A stretch of DNA of 64,000 bases from Acinetobacter tianfuensis (GTDB lineage Bacteria; Pseudomonadota; Gammaproteobacteria; Pseudomonadales; Moraxellaceae): contig NZ_RAXV01000001.1 in assembly GCF_003611465.1 (NCBI RefSeq), positions 62,001 through 126,000 of the forward strand, written 5' to 3'. Position 1 is the first letter of the stretch; each line of letters starts with the position of its first letter. Below the pieces are notes generated by a model. It had not been told where the DNA came from and ran no database searches. It worked only from the letters and a program-made list of their open reading frames with translations. Shown here piece after piece: positions 8,605 to 17,615 of the stretch. Position numbers and translations under genes: made by a program.

Positions 8605-8624
8605 TGCGCCAGCGGACTGGCGCA
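8605..8624 (-). other. Intercistronic hairpin between hpd and aroP
   Basis: Perfect 8-bp GC-rich stem with a 4-base loop (8605-8612 with 8617-8624) in the 185-base gap between hpd and aroP. No T tract follows on the minus strand, so it is more likely an mRNA processing or stability element than a terminator. Confidence 0.5.
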
Positions 8625-8669
8625 TATATAAAAAATCTGGAATAAAAATAGAGTAAGTCAACTGTGTCT

Positions 8670-9731
8670 TCAGGCGTTTGAGATATCCAGCACACCGCGT
8701 TTGATTTGATCACGTTCAATCGATTCAAACAGGGCTTTAAAGTTGCCTTCGCCAAAGCCGTCATCATCTTTACGCTGAATAAACTCAAAGAATACGGGGC
8801 CCAGCATGTTTTCAGAGAAAATTTGAAGCAATAAGCGCTTCTCACCATTTTTGGTATTGCCGTCAAGCAAAATACCGCGTTTTTGCAGTTCTTCAGTCGG
8901 TTCGCCGTGTTCCGGCAAACGTTCAGGCAGCATGTCATAATAAGTGTTTGGCGGCGGTGTCATAAACTTCGCGCCTAGGGCTTTTAGCTTATCCCAAGTG
9001 CTAATTAGATCATCGGTAATAAAGGCAATATGCTGAATACCTTCACCGTTAAAGTCATTTAAGAACTCGGCAATTTGACCATTGCCCTTGTCTGAGTCTT
9101 CGTTCAGCGGAATACGGATTTTACCGTCTGGAGCAGTTAAGGCTTTTGAAGTGAGGCCTGTGTATTCGCCTTTGATATCAAAGTAGCGGATTTCTTGGAA
9201 ATTGAAGATTTTTTCATAGAAGTTTGCCCAATATTCCATGCGGCCTTTGTAGACGTTATGAGTCAAGTGGTCAATTTCATTTAAGCCAGTACCTGCAGGA
9301 TTTGGGTCTTGGCCTTCAATAAAAATAAAATCGCTTGAATAAATATCGCGGTCAACCAAGAAAATAGGCGAGCCGCCAATCCCTTTAATGGCAGGAATAT
9401 TCAGTTCCATTGGGCCAATTTTGCTGTAAATCGGTTCTGCGCCCAGTTCTACTGCTTTGTGAAAAGCTTTAGCTGCGTCTTTGGTGCGAAAGCCCATAGC
9501 ACATGCAGAGGGGCCATGTTCTTTATAGAAAAAAGCAGCTGAGGATTCGGGCTGGTAATTTAAAATAATGTTGATTTGACCTTGACGCCATAAATACACA
9601 TTTTTTGATTTATGTTTAGCAACTTTAGTGAATCCGATGGTCGAGAAAATATCGTCAAGTTCACCGTCTTGAGATACAAACTCAATAAATTCAAAGCCGC
9701 GGAGTTCTAAAGGGTTTGCTAACTCATTCAT
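8670..9731 (-). CDS. hpd: 4-hydroxyphenylpyruvate dioxygenase
   Basis: A 353-residue non-heme iron dioxygenase with two VOC-fold halves. It converts 4-hydroxyphenylpyruvate to homogentisate, the central step of tyrosine catabolism. The three iron ligands of bacterial HPPDs are visible: His155 in EIDHLTHNV, His234 in [11 protein letters not shown] and Glu316 in [11 protein letters not shown]. Length and C-terminal helix are normal for the family. It is the first gene of the set hpd-aroP-tyrB. About 235 bases upstream of its start lie two overlapping palindromes, one of which recurs at the fahA promoter, suggesting common control of both parts of the pathway. Confidence 0.96.
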   Translation of the reverse strand: MNELANPLELRGFEFIEFVSQDGELDDIFSTIGFTKVAKHKSKNVYLWRQGQINIILNYQPESSAAFFYKEHGPSACAMGFRTKDAAKAFHKAVELGAEPIYSKIGPMELNIPAIKGIGGSPIFLVDRDIYSSDFIFIEGQDPNPAGTGLNEIDHLTHNVYKGRMEYWANFYEKIFNFQEIRYFDIKGEYTGLTSKALTAPDGKIRIPLNEDSDKGNGQIAEFLNDFNGEGIQHIAFITDDLISTWDKLKALGAKFMTPPPNTYYDMLPERLPEHGEPTEELQKRGILLDGNTKNGEKRLLLQIFSENMLGPVFFEFIQRKDDDGFGEGNFKALFESIERDQIKRGVLDISNA

Positions 9732-10160
9732 ATAACGTCCTCATTTTTTCAGCAATCCAATTGCTTGATTTTCAAATTATTGTTATGAGCAAATGAAGCA
9801 GCCTTCGCGCATGATTCTGAAATCCTGCACTGCTGTTAAGACAAATCCATTTGCCCTAGTATAATTTTCCGAAGATACGCCAGCGGCGGCTGGAGATATC
9901 GGTTCGATAAAAATAATATATTTGTTCATCATATCTGGCTAAAAAAATTATTCAATACATAATTGAATTATGTATTACGTAATTAGTGAAATTGGTTATA
10001 TATTTTATAACATAAAGTAATGAAATGAATAATAAAAAGTGCTTAGACGGAGGTTTTTACAGCTGAATTTCTTATTGTAAATTTTTGTAATTATTTTAAA
10101 TCTCAAAATATGCTGTTCAGTAGGGTTTTTCTAATTTTAAACTTTTGTTTATGAAGGTTT
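9732..10160. other. Intergenic region upstream of hpd
   Basis: About 430 bases without a gene. It holds the hpd promoter region on the minus strand and the palindromes at 9954-9984. The part beyond 10000 is very AT-rich, with no other structure recognised. Confidence 0.6.
9954..9984. promoter_or_regulatory. Double palindromic operator upstream of hpd
   Basis: Two overlapping palindromes. 9954-9976 is a perfect inverted repeat with 11-bp arms around a central G. 9966-9984 reads AATTATGTATTACGTAATT, with arms AATTAnGTA and TACnTAATT. The second matches 17 of 19 bases of a palindrome at 47258-47276 between fahA and its divergent IclR-type regulator. Binding by that IclR regulator is inferred. 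Confidence 0.65.
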
Positions 10161-10613
10161 TTATATTTCTAAGTAGGGGTTGTCAGTTTGCGGCAGCCAT
10201 TCAATGCAATGCTGCAGACTCCATGCAAAATCATCTGCAGATCGGGTAGAGCACTCCCACCAAATACAAACTCTCCATCCCGCTTGCTGCAAGGCCAAAC
10301 AGTGAGCACTATCCCGTTCGGCATTTTTTAAAATTTTAGGCTGCCAATAATCTAAATTGCTTTTAGGCCAGTGAAAATATTTGCAATCGTGCTTATGCCA
10401 AAAGCAGCCATGTACAAAAATGACAGCATTATATTTTTTCAATACTAGATCAGGCTTGCCAGCTAAATCTTTTTGATGCAGACGGAAGCGGTATCCTGCT
10501 TGATGCAGCGCCTTACGGATTTTAAGTTCTGGACGGGTGTTTTTGGAGTGGATAGCCGCCATGTTTTCAGAACGGGTCATCGCGGGTTTAGCTGTATCGG
10601 CTTTTTTTCTCAT
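10161..10613 (-). CDS. vsr: Very short patch repair endonuclease
   Basis: A 150-residue Vsr protein that nicks next to T:G mismatches left by deamination of 5-methylcytosine. Visible features are MTRSENMAAIHSKNTRPEL at the N-terminus, the catalytic Asp55 in GKPDLVL, and the zinc-site region VHGCFWHKHDCKYF (Cys70, His73, Cys77) with WWECS further on. Length is typical. Vsr normally sits beside a DNA cytosine methyltransferase (dcm) or a restriction system, but neither is nearby, so this copy is an orphan within the window. The gene 68 bases upstream on the same strand is an HD hydrolase with no evident link. Confidence 0.93.
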   Translation of the reverse strand: MRKKADTAKPAMTRSENMAAIHSKNTRPELKIRKALHQAGYRFRLHQKDLAGKPDLVLKKYNAVIFVHGCFWHKHDCKYFHWPKSNLDYWQPKILKNAERDSAHCLALQQAGWRVCIWWECSTRSADDFAWSLQHCIEWLPQTDNPYLEI

Positions 10614-10681
10614 AGCGCACTCTTATTCAGGCATTGGACGAAAGGCAGCGGCTTTAGAACATGTTTTTTCAGCTGTTAAAA

Positions 10682-11509
10682 CTAAAGTAATGCTTTTTGA
10701 AAGTCCTGCAAAATTTTCTTAATTATATTTCGGCTCAAAGCATCTGAAAAATAGCGGTTAAAAAGCAGCTGATCTGCGCGGTAAATCAGCTGCTGTGCAT
10801 AGCTTAAATTTACCTGCTGGCTTTGACGTTTACACCAGCTGAAATATGCGGCGCAGTCTTTAAAAAGTATAGCGTATGTTTGAGCAGAGCCTATCTTCAG
10901 CCTGCTGCAGGGATGCCGAACATCCTGCATCAGGTTCAGGATAAATAGATAATTTTCTTGGCGGCTTGAATATTCAAACAGCGGATAATCACGAGGCGGC
11001 TGGCAGCGCTGAATCAGCCGATGAATCTGATCTGCTTCTAGAATGACGGTATATACGTGCTGGTATTGCTTGAGCCGGGCTAAATCTTTTACGGTAATTT
11101 TTTGCAAACGTGACAGATCCATGTTGTCTGTCAAATCTGCCAATTTGACTTGGCAGGCAATCGCATTTTTAACAGTGCGCTGTGCGGCGCTGAAGCGGCT
11201 GTCATGTTCAAGCTTCGTGAGCGCGATGACGGCATTTAGGACGGTTTGTGAAAAACCAAGTGCAGCTAAGTCATGCACTTTTGTATTGGTGTCTTCCAGT
11301 AAATCATGCATAACGGCTGCCATTTTGGCATCATTGCTGGAGACATTTTGCATCACTCGTAACGGATGGGTGATATAGGGCTGTCCCGCTTTATCTTTTT
11401 GACCTTGATGCTGCGCTGCAGCAAATCTAATGGCTTGTTCTAATGTTGAAATAAAATATTCCTCATCGAAGGCGGCTTTTTTTACCGAGTTGAATGCAGT
11501 AATAAGCAC
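10682..11509 (-). CDS. SpoT/MESH1-like HD-domain hydrolase
   Basis: A 275-residue protein whose first ~180 residues form an HD domain of the RelA/SpoT hydrolase type. His34 (AAQHQGQ), His48 (ITHPLRV), His68-Asp69 (VMHDLLEDT) and Asp125 (KLADLTDNM) match the metal-binding and catalytic set of single-domain ppGpp hydrolases (MESH1-like). No synthetase, TGS or ACT domain is present. The roughly 90 C-terminal residues show no recognised family. It may remove (p)ppGpp or act on a related nucleotide such as NADPH; both are inferred from the family. It could share a transcript with vsr downstream. Confidence 0.82.
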   Translation of the reverse strand: MLITAFNSVKKAAFDEEYFISTLEQAIRFAAAQHQGQKDKAGQPYITHPLRVMQNVSSNDAKMAAVMHDLLEDTNTKVHDLAALGFSQTVLNAVIALTKLEHDSRFSAAQRTVKNAIACQVKLADLTDNMDLSRLQKITVKDLARLKQYQHVYTVILEADQIHRLIQRCQPPRDYPLFEYSSRQENYLFILNLMQDVRHPCSRLKIGSAQTYAILFKDCAAYFSWCKRQSQQVNLSYAQQLIYRADQLLFNRYFSDALSRNIIKKILQDFQKALL

Positions 11510-12153
11510 GCTAAACTGCGGGTGATATTTTCCTATTTTTTGCTGCAGGCGCTGTTCGTGAGCGGCAATTTATGCAGTATTTTTCAGCGGATTGTAAACG
11601 GCCGCTCTACATTGGAAATAGGGCTTTTCACATCATAATATCCATATTTTAAATTTGAAAAATACTGGGGATGCAGCGCTATTTTACGGTTAATAAGAAG
11701 CAGCTGTATTATAAAATAAACAGCAGAACTTAATGCCTTTGGCTATTTATAAAACTGAAGTCAGCAATGGGTAATATGGGTTTGATTGGCATAATATTAC
11801 AAAAAAATAAATGCAGAAATCTGATTTTATAATTCAAAAATTTAAAATCATTTAATGTGGAGGTCGAGCGGATAATCTAATATCTAGATGGGTATTATAT
11901 AATTCAGGTATAAGTTTTAAACTTTAAAATGGAGGCGGTTCGATTGTCTATCACTGATTTTTGGGATTTTAATAGACGAAGATCAAGGCGCTAAGCAAGA
12001 AAACTGTATAAGGGCTGTTCTCAACATATCTGTTTAGACAGACATAAAAAGGATGTCATGATAGCGGGTATGAGCAGATTAAGAACATAGAGCTATGCGT
12101 TTCTATGGACGCATAGCATGTGTTTAACAGGAACATTTTGAAATATAGGAAAT
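11510..12153. other. Intergenic region without a recognised gene
   Basis: About 640 AT-rich bases. The only clear structure is a 9-bp inverted repeat with an 8-base loop at 12092-12117, lacking a T tract. The promoter of the HD hydrolase gene (minus strand) should lie near 11520-11650. No small coding frame with a good ribosome site was seen. Confidence 0.5.
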
Positions 12154-12348
12154 TTAAATTTCACGCCAAACACTGTTTTGGTCTTTGAGTGAAATAGTGA
12201 AGTTGAAGTTGGAGTCATCACTCACCAATAACCCTTCAGGTGTTTGCATAATCACTTTCAGTACAGTACCTGTTTCAAAGATCTTTGGGGTGCAATTCTC
12301 TTTTCTTAGTGTTACTGGCTTAAGCAGTTCAACAATCGGTCTTTCCAT
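12154..12348 (-). CDS. Small conserved-looking hypothetical protein
   Basis: A 64-residue protein starting MERPIVELLKPVTLRKENC. A strong GGGGAGGTG ribosome site lies just upstream of its ATG, which supports translation. It has no signal peptide or membrane segment. The alternating pattern (TGTVLKVIMQTPEGLLVSDD, NFTISLKD) suggests a small beta-barrel fold, but no family was recognised. It stands alone, divergent from sbmA. Function unknown. Confidence 0.6.
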   Translation of the reverse strand: MERPIVELLKPVTLRKENCTPKIFETGTVLKVIMQTPEGLLVSDDSNFNFTISLKDQNSVWREI

Positions 12349-12767
12349 TTTACACCTCCCCTAGATGGCATTGTATTTTTAATGAGCATAACATAATTTT
12401 GAATAATTAACCATTTTTATCAATATTGAGTGATGGTTCATTAAAATATAAGAAATAATAAATTAATACCGTTATTTTTGGGCGAAAATGTTAATGTCTT
12501 CTATGCCGCTGCATTTAAATGGCTGAGTATTAACCGCAAGTTTATACTGCTTGTCAGTACACTGCATTTGTCTTTTTGAAAAGAAAACCGGCTGGCTGTG
12601 CATGGATAAAACGGCATTTGCAGATGTTTGGTTTCATAAAAAAAACGCTGAAGCTGAAATGAAGCTTAGTTTTATAAAAAAGCTTTAAAAAAGTTAAATT
12701 TTCATAACAAAAATGTGTATTTACGTTTTATGATCGGCGCGTATGCTGAAAGCAATAATAAAAGGAC
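12349..12767. other. Divergent intergenic region upstream of sbmA
   Basis: About 420 bases between the small minus-strand gene and sbmA. It should hold both promoters. AT-rich; no clear operator or conserved RNA structure was recognised. Confidence 0.5.
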
Positions 12768-13976
12768 ATGAGCAACAGTATGTTTAAATCTTTCTTTCCG
12801 AATCCAAAATGGTTTTTCGGTTCGCTGGTCATTTGGTTCATTATAAATTTAGCGCTGTGGTATAGCGGAGGATCAGGCTGGGGCACATGGATTGGATTTA
12901 CCGAAGGCTATGCCAAAGCGGAACTGCCGATTGATGTGAGCCGCTTTTGGGCGCCATCTTTTCTATGGTTTTATATATGGTTCTTTGCAGCCACTGTGCT
13001 GTTCGCGCTGTTCTGGAAATGGAAGTCGAATAATCCTTGGCAGGCATGGTCGGTTTGGGGTTCAGCTTTTATCTTGTTTAATATCTGGTTTAGCGTACAG
13101 GTCAGCCTGCTGATTAATGCATGGTATAACCCATTTTATGACCTGATTCAGAAAATGCTCAGCAATAACGGCGGTGACATTAATTTGCTCTATTTTCAGC
13201 TCATGGAAATTATGTGGGTTTTAATGATTTATGTCACGACAGCAGTGTTTAACTTATTTTTTGTCAGCCACTATGTTTTCCGCTGGCGTACCGCAATGAA
13301 TGACTTTTACACAGCCCATTGGGAGCAGCTGCGTCATATTGAAGGGGCATCACAGCGTATTCAGGAAGATACAATGCGCTTTGCTAAGACCATGGAAAGC
13401 TTAGGTGTCAGCTTGGTTGAAGCGCTGATGACATTAATTGCATTTTTACCGGTATTATTTACGCTGTCATCGCATGTGAAAGCGCTGCCGATTGTAGGGG
13501 AAATTCCTCAGGCGCTGGTTTGGGCTGCCATCAGCTGGTCTGTATTGGGCACGGCTATACTGATGCTGGTAGGCTATAAGCTGCCAGGTTTAGAATTTAA
13601 TAATCAAAAAGTGGAAGCGGCTTACCGCAAAGAATTGGTCTATGGTGAAGATCACGCAGAGCGTGCAGATCCATTAAGCTTAAAAGAACTTTTTTCTCAA
13701 GTCCGTTTTAACTATTTCCGCCTATATTTTCACTATGCATATTTTAATTTAGTGCGTATCTGGTATTTGCAGCTGGATAATCTGTTTGGCATATTTGTAT
13801 TGTTCCCAAGCATTGCAGCAGGTGCGATTACTTTGGGTTTAATGATGCAGATTGGCAACGTGTTCGGCAAAGTCCGCGAGTCTTTTCAGTATTTAATTGC
13901 ATCGTGGCCAACCATTATTGAACTGCTTTCTATTTATAAGCGTTTAAGAGCTTTTGAGTCGACCTTGGATCAATAG
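12768..13976 (+). CDS. sbmA: SbmA/BacA-like peptide uptake protein
   Basis: A 402-residue inner-membrane protein, close to the 406 residues of E. coli SbmA. It has several transmembrane helices and the typical N-terminus [18 protein letters not shown]. SbmA/BacA imports proline-rich antimicrobial peptides, microcins and thiopeptide-like compounds using the proton gradient. It resembles the membrane half of an ABC transporter but has no ATPase domain. The start has an AAAGGA ribosome site 2-7 bases upstream. It is monocistronic, with a terminator 16 bases after the stop. No yaiW-like partner gene follows. Confidence 0.92.
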   Translation: MSNSMFKSFFPNPKWFFGSLVIWFIINLALWYSGGSGWGTWIGFTEGYAKAELPIDVSRFWAPSFLWFYIWFFAATVLFALFWKWKSNNPWQAWSVWGSAFILFNIWFSVQVSLLINAWYNPFYDLIQKMLSNNGGDINLLYFQLMEIMWVLMIYVTTAVFNLFFVSHYVFRWRTAMNDFYTAHWEQLRHIEGASQRIQEDTMRFAKTMESLGVSLVEALMTLIAFLPVLFTLSSHVKALPIVGEIPQALVWAAISWSVLGTAILMLVGYKLPGLEFNNQKVEAAYRKELVYGEDHAERADPLSLKELFSQVRFNYFRLYFHYAYFNLVRIWYLQLDNLFGIFVLFPSIAAGAITLGLMMQIGNVFGKVRESFQYLIASWPTIIELLSIYKRLRAFESTLDQ

Positions 13977-13991
13977 TTTTATCTGCATTTC

Positions 13992-14016
13992 AGCCCGATT
14001 GATTCGGGCTTTTTTT
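13992..14016 (+). terminator. Terminator of sbmA
   Basis: Stem AGCCCGA/TCGGGCT with a 5-base loop followed by seven T. Confidence 0.93.
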
Positions 14017-14273
14017 ATGCGCTGCGCTCTGTGTTTATAGAGCTTTGGCCTTTGGCCGTCGCGCTCTAAGGTTTATGGAAATTTGATGGGCTGTTTTTCA
14101 TGCAATTTTAAAGGTTATGCAGTTCAAGTTTTATAAAATGAAAAGCTCGCTGTTTGGCATTTTATAAGATAATTAAAGCGTGGTTCATATAAAAATAATA
14201 TTTAAAACAATGCTTTGAGTTTGAGCTTTACGGCTAATTCGGCTAACGTTATTGACTTGGTTTGATTGGGTAG

Positions 14274-15221
14274 ATGTGCGTGAATATGAAGTGTTTGGGC
14301 TTATTGGCCAGTTCAGTATTAATGCTGCATGGCTGTGCCAGTTTGGGCCATTTAGGTGCAGATCCGATGACAAAATACAGTTCTGTGCAAAGCCTAATTG
14401 CAGAGCAGCAGCTGCATAACCAAACCTATATTTATGCATGGGGTGCAAAGAGTAAGCAAAACGAACCTCAGACGATGATGCCTCGCGCTCAATTGGCAAA
14501 ATATTGTCATGCCAATGGCGGCAGTTTTTCACTGTATCAAAAGAGCAATTTGCCTTTGATTAAAAGCAGTAAAATAAAAAATACACTGGCAGCGAACCGC
14601 AATATTACTCAAGCTGCCGGTTCATATCAGTGTGTAAAGCAGAAACAGCAATTGTGGGTGGTTTCTATTGAGCCGACAGCAGAGCTGAAGTCTCCGCAAG
14701 ATCATGATGCCCGTGCAGTACGTATGAATGTAGAACTCATGTCTGCATATGAAGCAAAGCAGCTGTACAAAAACGCGGCAGCATCTGCAGCAGTGAAAAA
14801 ATCGGCGGCTGTTCCTGCAGCGAAAACTGCTGTAAAAACACAAAATACCAAAGAACAAAAAGCAGCTGAGGACAAAAAAGAGCAGCCTGCAGCTCAGTCT
14901 GTACGTGCAGCGGCAGATACACCGCAGCAAAAACAAATGGAACTTTATGTGTCTGCGCGCAGAGACATTAATAACGGCAAAAATTTAAATAATGCCTGTA
15001 ACAATGCACAGCGCGCTTATAATTATGGCAAATTGCAGGGCACGGATGGTACACGTGTTTATACCGAATCTGGAATGCTGGTTGCGCGCTGTTTGACCAG
15101 TATTTCTACATACAGCAGCCGTTTTCCAAATGCGAAAGGCCAAGCGAAACGCATACTGCAAAACTTAGCGGTTAACTATAATCACTCTGGCGCAAAGCAT
15201 ATGCTGAAGCAGCTGGGCTAA
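14274..15221 (+). CDS. Putative lipoprotein with Ala/Lys-rich linker
   Basis: A 315-residue protein with a signal peptide ending in a lipobox (LMLHGC, Cys21), so probably a lipoprotein. An internal ATG five codons in (MKCLGLL) is an equally good start. Residues 25-150 contain cysteines in an otherwise unrecognised domain. Residues 160-225 form a low-complexity linker rich in Ala, Lys and Gln. The last 90 residues hold two further cysteines. The layout suggests an envelope protein with two folded parts joined by a flexible segment. No family was recognised. The next gene, 108 bases on, also encodes an exported protein. Confidence 0.7.
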   Translation: MCVNMKCLGLLASSVLMLHGCASLGHLGADPMTKYSSVQSLIAEQQLHNQTYIYAWGAKSKQNEPQTMMPRAQLAKYCHANGGSFSLYQKSNLPLIKSSKIKNTLAANRNITQAAGSYQCVKQKQQLWVVSIEPTAELKSPQDHDARAVRMNVELMSAYEAKQLYKNAAASAAVKKSAAVPAAKTAVKTQNTKEQKAAEDKKEQPAAQSVRAAADTPQQKQMELYVSARRDINNGKNLNNACNNAQRAYNYGKLQGTDGTRVYTESGMLVARCLTSISTYSSRFPNAKGQAKRILQNLAVNYNHSGAKHMLKQLG

Positions 15222-15329
15222 AGCATTTTTTACAGTTTGCCGTACGGCAGACAAATGTTCTACACAGTAATACAGCGCAGGCGTTTAAGCCTATGGTAAA
15301 AAGGGGCATATACTTTTGGAGCTTGCTCT

Positions 15330-15854
15330 ATGTCACTGCGTTTTTCATTTCCAGTTTTAAATTTTATTTCTCATTCACGTTTTGCTAAACCTGCAATGCT
15401 GGCAGTGGCGCTTTGCGGCGCTGCGCCTTTGGCTACGGCTGGACCTGCTGTAGATCAGCTCAGTGACTGTTTGGTGAAATCAACCACGGCGGCGGATAAA
15501 ACAGCGGTGCTGCAATGGACATTTACTGCATTGGCGCAGCATCCTGAATTAAAACAGTTCAGTAATATCAGTGCTGAACAGAAAATGACTTTAGATAAAA
15601 AATTGGCACAGACTTTACAGCGGATTTTAACGGAACAATGCTCGGCACAAACCAAAGCCGTGATTCAAGCTGAAGGCATGCAAGCGGTAGGGGAAAGTTT
15701 TCAAGAACTTGGCAGTATTACAGGCGATGAAATTTTAAAAAAACCTGAAATCAAACAACAGTTACAGGGTGTACTGCGCTATGTGGATTTAAATAAATTA
15801 GTCACCACATTTTTAACGCCAGAGCTTTGGAATAAGTTGGGTGTGGTCCGTTAA
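15330..15854 (+). CDS. Exported hypothetical protein
   Basis: A 174-residue protein with a long N-terminal signal sequence (charged start, hydrophobic stretch around residues 22-37, AxA-like cleavage near ATAGPAVDQ). The mature part is mainly helical with two cysteines (CLVKS and EQCSAQ) that could form a disulfide, consistent with a periplasmic location. A GGAG ribosome site precedes the ATG. The sequence looks Acinetobacter-like, but I do not recognise a named family. It ends at a strong terminator. Confidence 0.72.
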   Translation: MSLRFSFPVLNFISHSRFAKPAMLAVALCGAAPLATAGPAVDQLSDCLVKSTTAADKTAVLQWTFTALAQHPELKQFSNISAEQKMTLDKKLAQTLQRILTEQCSAQTKAVIQAEGMQAVGESFQELGSITGDEILKKPEIKQQLQGVLRYVDLNKLVTTFLTPELWNKLGVVR

Positions 15855-15877
15855 TTTTATTGTTCAGTGGATTTGAA

Positions 15878-15905
15878 AATGCTCCTTTTATACAAGGAGC
15901 ATTTT
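15878..15905 (+). terminator. Terminator of the exported-protein gene
   Basis: Perfect 10-bp stem (15878-15887 with 15894-15903), 6-base loop and following T run. Confidence 0.92.
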
Positions 15906-15963
15906 TATGGATTCAACTTAAATGGATGATGATCCAATTTGCTTTAGTTTGGCGACTCGAGCA

Positions 15964-16542
15964 TTAAATCGTAATCGTTGCGCCTAATGCTTTAACAAAC
16001 TGGGCCATCCATGCAGGATGAGCAGGCCATGCAGGTGCAGTAACTAAATGACCATCGGTCACTGCATCCGTGACTGCAATATCTGCATATTGACCACCAG
16101 CCAGTTTAACTTCGGCGGCACATGCAGGATAAGCGGAACATGTACGGCCTTTCAGTACATTGGCTGCTGCCAAAATTTGCGCCCCATGACAAACCGCTGC
16201 AATAGGTTTTTTCGCCGCGTCAAATTCGCGTACGATTTCAATCACACGTGTATTCATACGTAAATATTCAGGCGCACGACCGCCCGGGATCACTAAGCCG
16301 ACATAGTTTTCTGAGTTAACTGCATCAAAGTCATAGTTAATCGCAAAGTTATGACCGCGTTTTTCGCTATAAGTTTGTTCACCTTCAAAATCATGAATGG
16401 CTGTGGCAATGCTGTCGCCAGCTTTTTTGTCAGGACAAACGGCATGAACGGTATAACCAAGACCAACTAAAAATTGAAAAGGTACCATTGTTTCGTAGTC
16501 TTCAGCATAGTCGCCCACGAGCATAAGAATTTGTTTTGACAT
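15964..16542 (-). CDS. DJ-1/PfpI family protein
   Basis: A 192-residue member of the class I glutamine amidotransferase-like DJ-1/PfpI superfamily. The nucleophile elbow [10 protein letters not shown] (Cys118-His119) and the conserved acidic region [12 protein letters not shown] near residue 14 are visible. Relatives act as general stress proteins, glyoxalase III/deglycase-type enzymes or intracellular proteases; sequence alone does not decide. No signal peptide, so cytoplasmic. It is a single gene converging with the exported-protein gene. The start ATG at 16542 is preceded on the minus strand by GAGGGTT. Confidence 0.88.
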   Translation of the reverse strand: MSKQILMLVGDYAEDYETMVPFQFLVGLGYTVHAVCPDKKAGDSIATAIHDFEGEQTYSEKRGHNFAINYDFDAVNSENYVGLVIPGGRAPEYLRMNTRVIEIVREFDAAKKPIAAVCHGAQILAAANVLKGRTCSAYPACAAEVKLAGGQYADIAVTDAVTDGHLVTAPAWPAHPAWMAQFVKALGATITI

Positions 16543-16660
16543 GATCTAACCCTCTGTTGAAATATGATTTATATCAATTTTTCATTTACCTTAGCATATT
16601 GAAATGACAGTTTTAAGCAGACTGTAAATTCTTTAGTTGTATAGCTGAGGTCATTTTTAT

Positions 16661-16684
16661 AAAAAAGCCCCAATCAATTGAGGC
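16661..16684 (-). terminator. Terminator downstream of the exported FG-GAP-like protein gene
   Basis: Stem of 7 bp (one G-T pair) with a 4-base loop. On the minus strand it is followed by six T. Confidence 0.8.
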
Positions 16685-16761
16685 GTTTTAACTGCCCGTA
16701 AAAGTTTGTTAAATCAATCCGTTTACATATTCAGTGATATGGAATTTTCTATGCTGAGGTA

Positions 16762-17235
16762 TTAATCGTTTAATGTGCAGGCTTTGCCGTTATATTCATA
16801 ACGGTTGACATCATATTTTTGACCATTCCAGCGGTAAATAGTAAAACAAAATCCGGGGCCACCATTTTCAATATCTGGCCAGCCATCTTTTCCTTTGGTT
16901 TTTAGAAAAGTAGGGACCCCCATGTTTTCAAAAATGAGCTTCCAATTTCCAGTTTTTTGCTGAGCAACAATGTGGTAACCAACACCTGTGTTGCCATAGC
17001 ACATGGTGCTGTAGTCTGAAATGACTGCATCTTTTAGACCGTCACCATTGAAGTCTTTGTATGTAGTGATTTCACCTGTGTCACAGCTGCCTTCCCAGCC
17101 ATGTTTTGTTTTTGAAAAGCCTGCGGCTTTAAAGATTTGGCTGGCTTCTTTAGCTGGAATATTGGGTTTGGTTTCTGCAAATGTGGTGGTGCCGAGGAAG
17201 GCAAGCGTAGAAAGTGTGAGGATAGCTGTTTTCAT
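16762..17235 (-). CDS. Exported hypothetical protein with FG-GAP/EF-hand-like motif
   Basis: A 157-residue protein with a typical signal peptide (MKTAILTLSTLAFLG, cleavage likely after TFA near residue 20). The mature part contains DFNGDGLKDAVISDY, a calcium-binding DxNGDGxxD loop as in VCBS/FG-GAP repeats. Four cysteines occur in the secreted part (CDTG, MCYG, FCFT, ACTL), suggesting disulfides in the periplasm. Function is unknown; similar small proteins are often annotated as VCBS-repeat-containing. It is monocistronic. Confidence 0.78.
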   Translation of the reverse strand: MKTAILTLSTLAFLGTTTFAETKPNIPAKEASQIFKAAGFSKTKHGWEGSCDTGEITTYKDFNGDGLKDAVISDYSTMCYGNTGVGYHIVAQQKTGNWKLIFENMGVPTFLKTKGKDGWPDIENGGPGFCFTIYRWNGQKYDVNRYEYNGKACTLND

Positions 17236-17360
17236 TTTTGTCCTTTGGTATTTTGAAAATGCTGACTGTTTTAAAGTATTAGAATTAGTTTAGTGTAGTG
17301 GTTTTTCGGGAATTAGATAGGTAATTTTAGCTATACGAAGCAGAGTTTTGAATTTTTAAA

Positions 17361-17478
17361 TACCTCTCCCTAGCTCTCTCCTTAAAAAGGAGAGGGAACA
17401 TTCATTATTAAATATATGGTGCTATCAAATTTACAATGAAAGCGCCTTCTCCCAGTGGGAGAAGGCGGGGATGAGGTA
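17361..17478. repeat. REP-like double-hairpin element
   Basis: An element of 118 bases bounded by TACCTC and its complement GAGGTA. It contains two hairpins: an 8-bp stem at 17376-17394 and a perfect 10-bp stem at 17444-17466. Paired short GC-rich hairpins in an AT-rich spacer resemble the dispersed intergenic repeats of proteobacterial genomes (REP/MITE-type). Only one copy is in the window, so repetitiveness is inferred. Confidence 0.6.
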
Positions 17479-17615
17479 TATTCAGAAGTCACGCATAAAA
17501 AATGACTTTTAAAGATTATTAAGTCTTGAACTCTATGGGATAGTATTTTTATTAATGTTAATGTAATTTTTACTTTATTAAAAATAGATATTCCAAAGTA
17601 TTAAGCGAGAATTTA

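Noticed and set aside
8573-8938. 121-codon minus-strand frame
   Set aside because: It overlaps the 3' end of hpd in a different frame; hpd is certain.
12092-12117. Perfect 9-bp inverted repeat as a terminator
   Set aside because: No T tract follows on either strand, so it is noted only as an inverted repeat within the intergenic entry.
14622-14936. 104-codon Cys/Phe/Leu-rich minus-strand frame
   Set aside because: It is antisense to the Ala/Lys-rich linker of the lipoprotein gene, which by composition yields such frames by chance.
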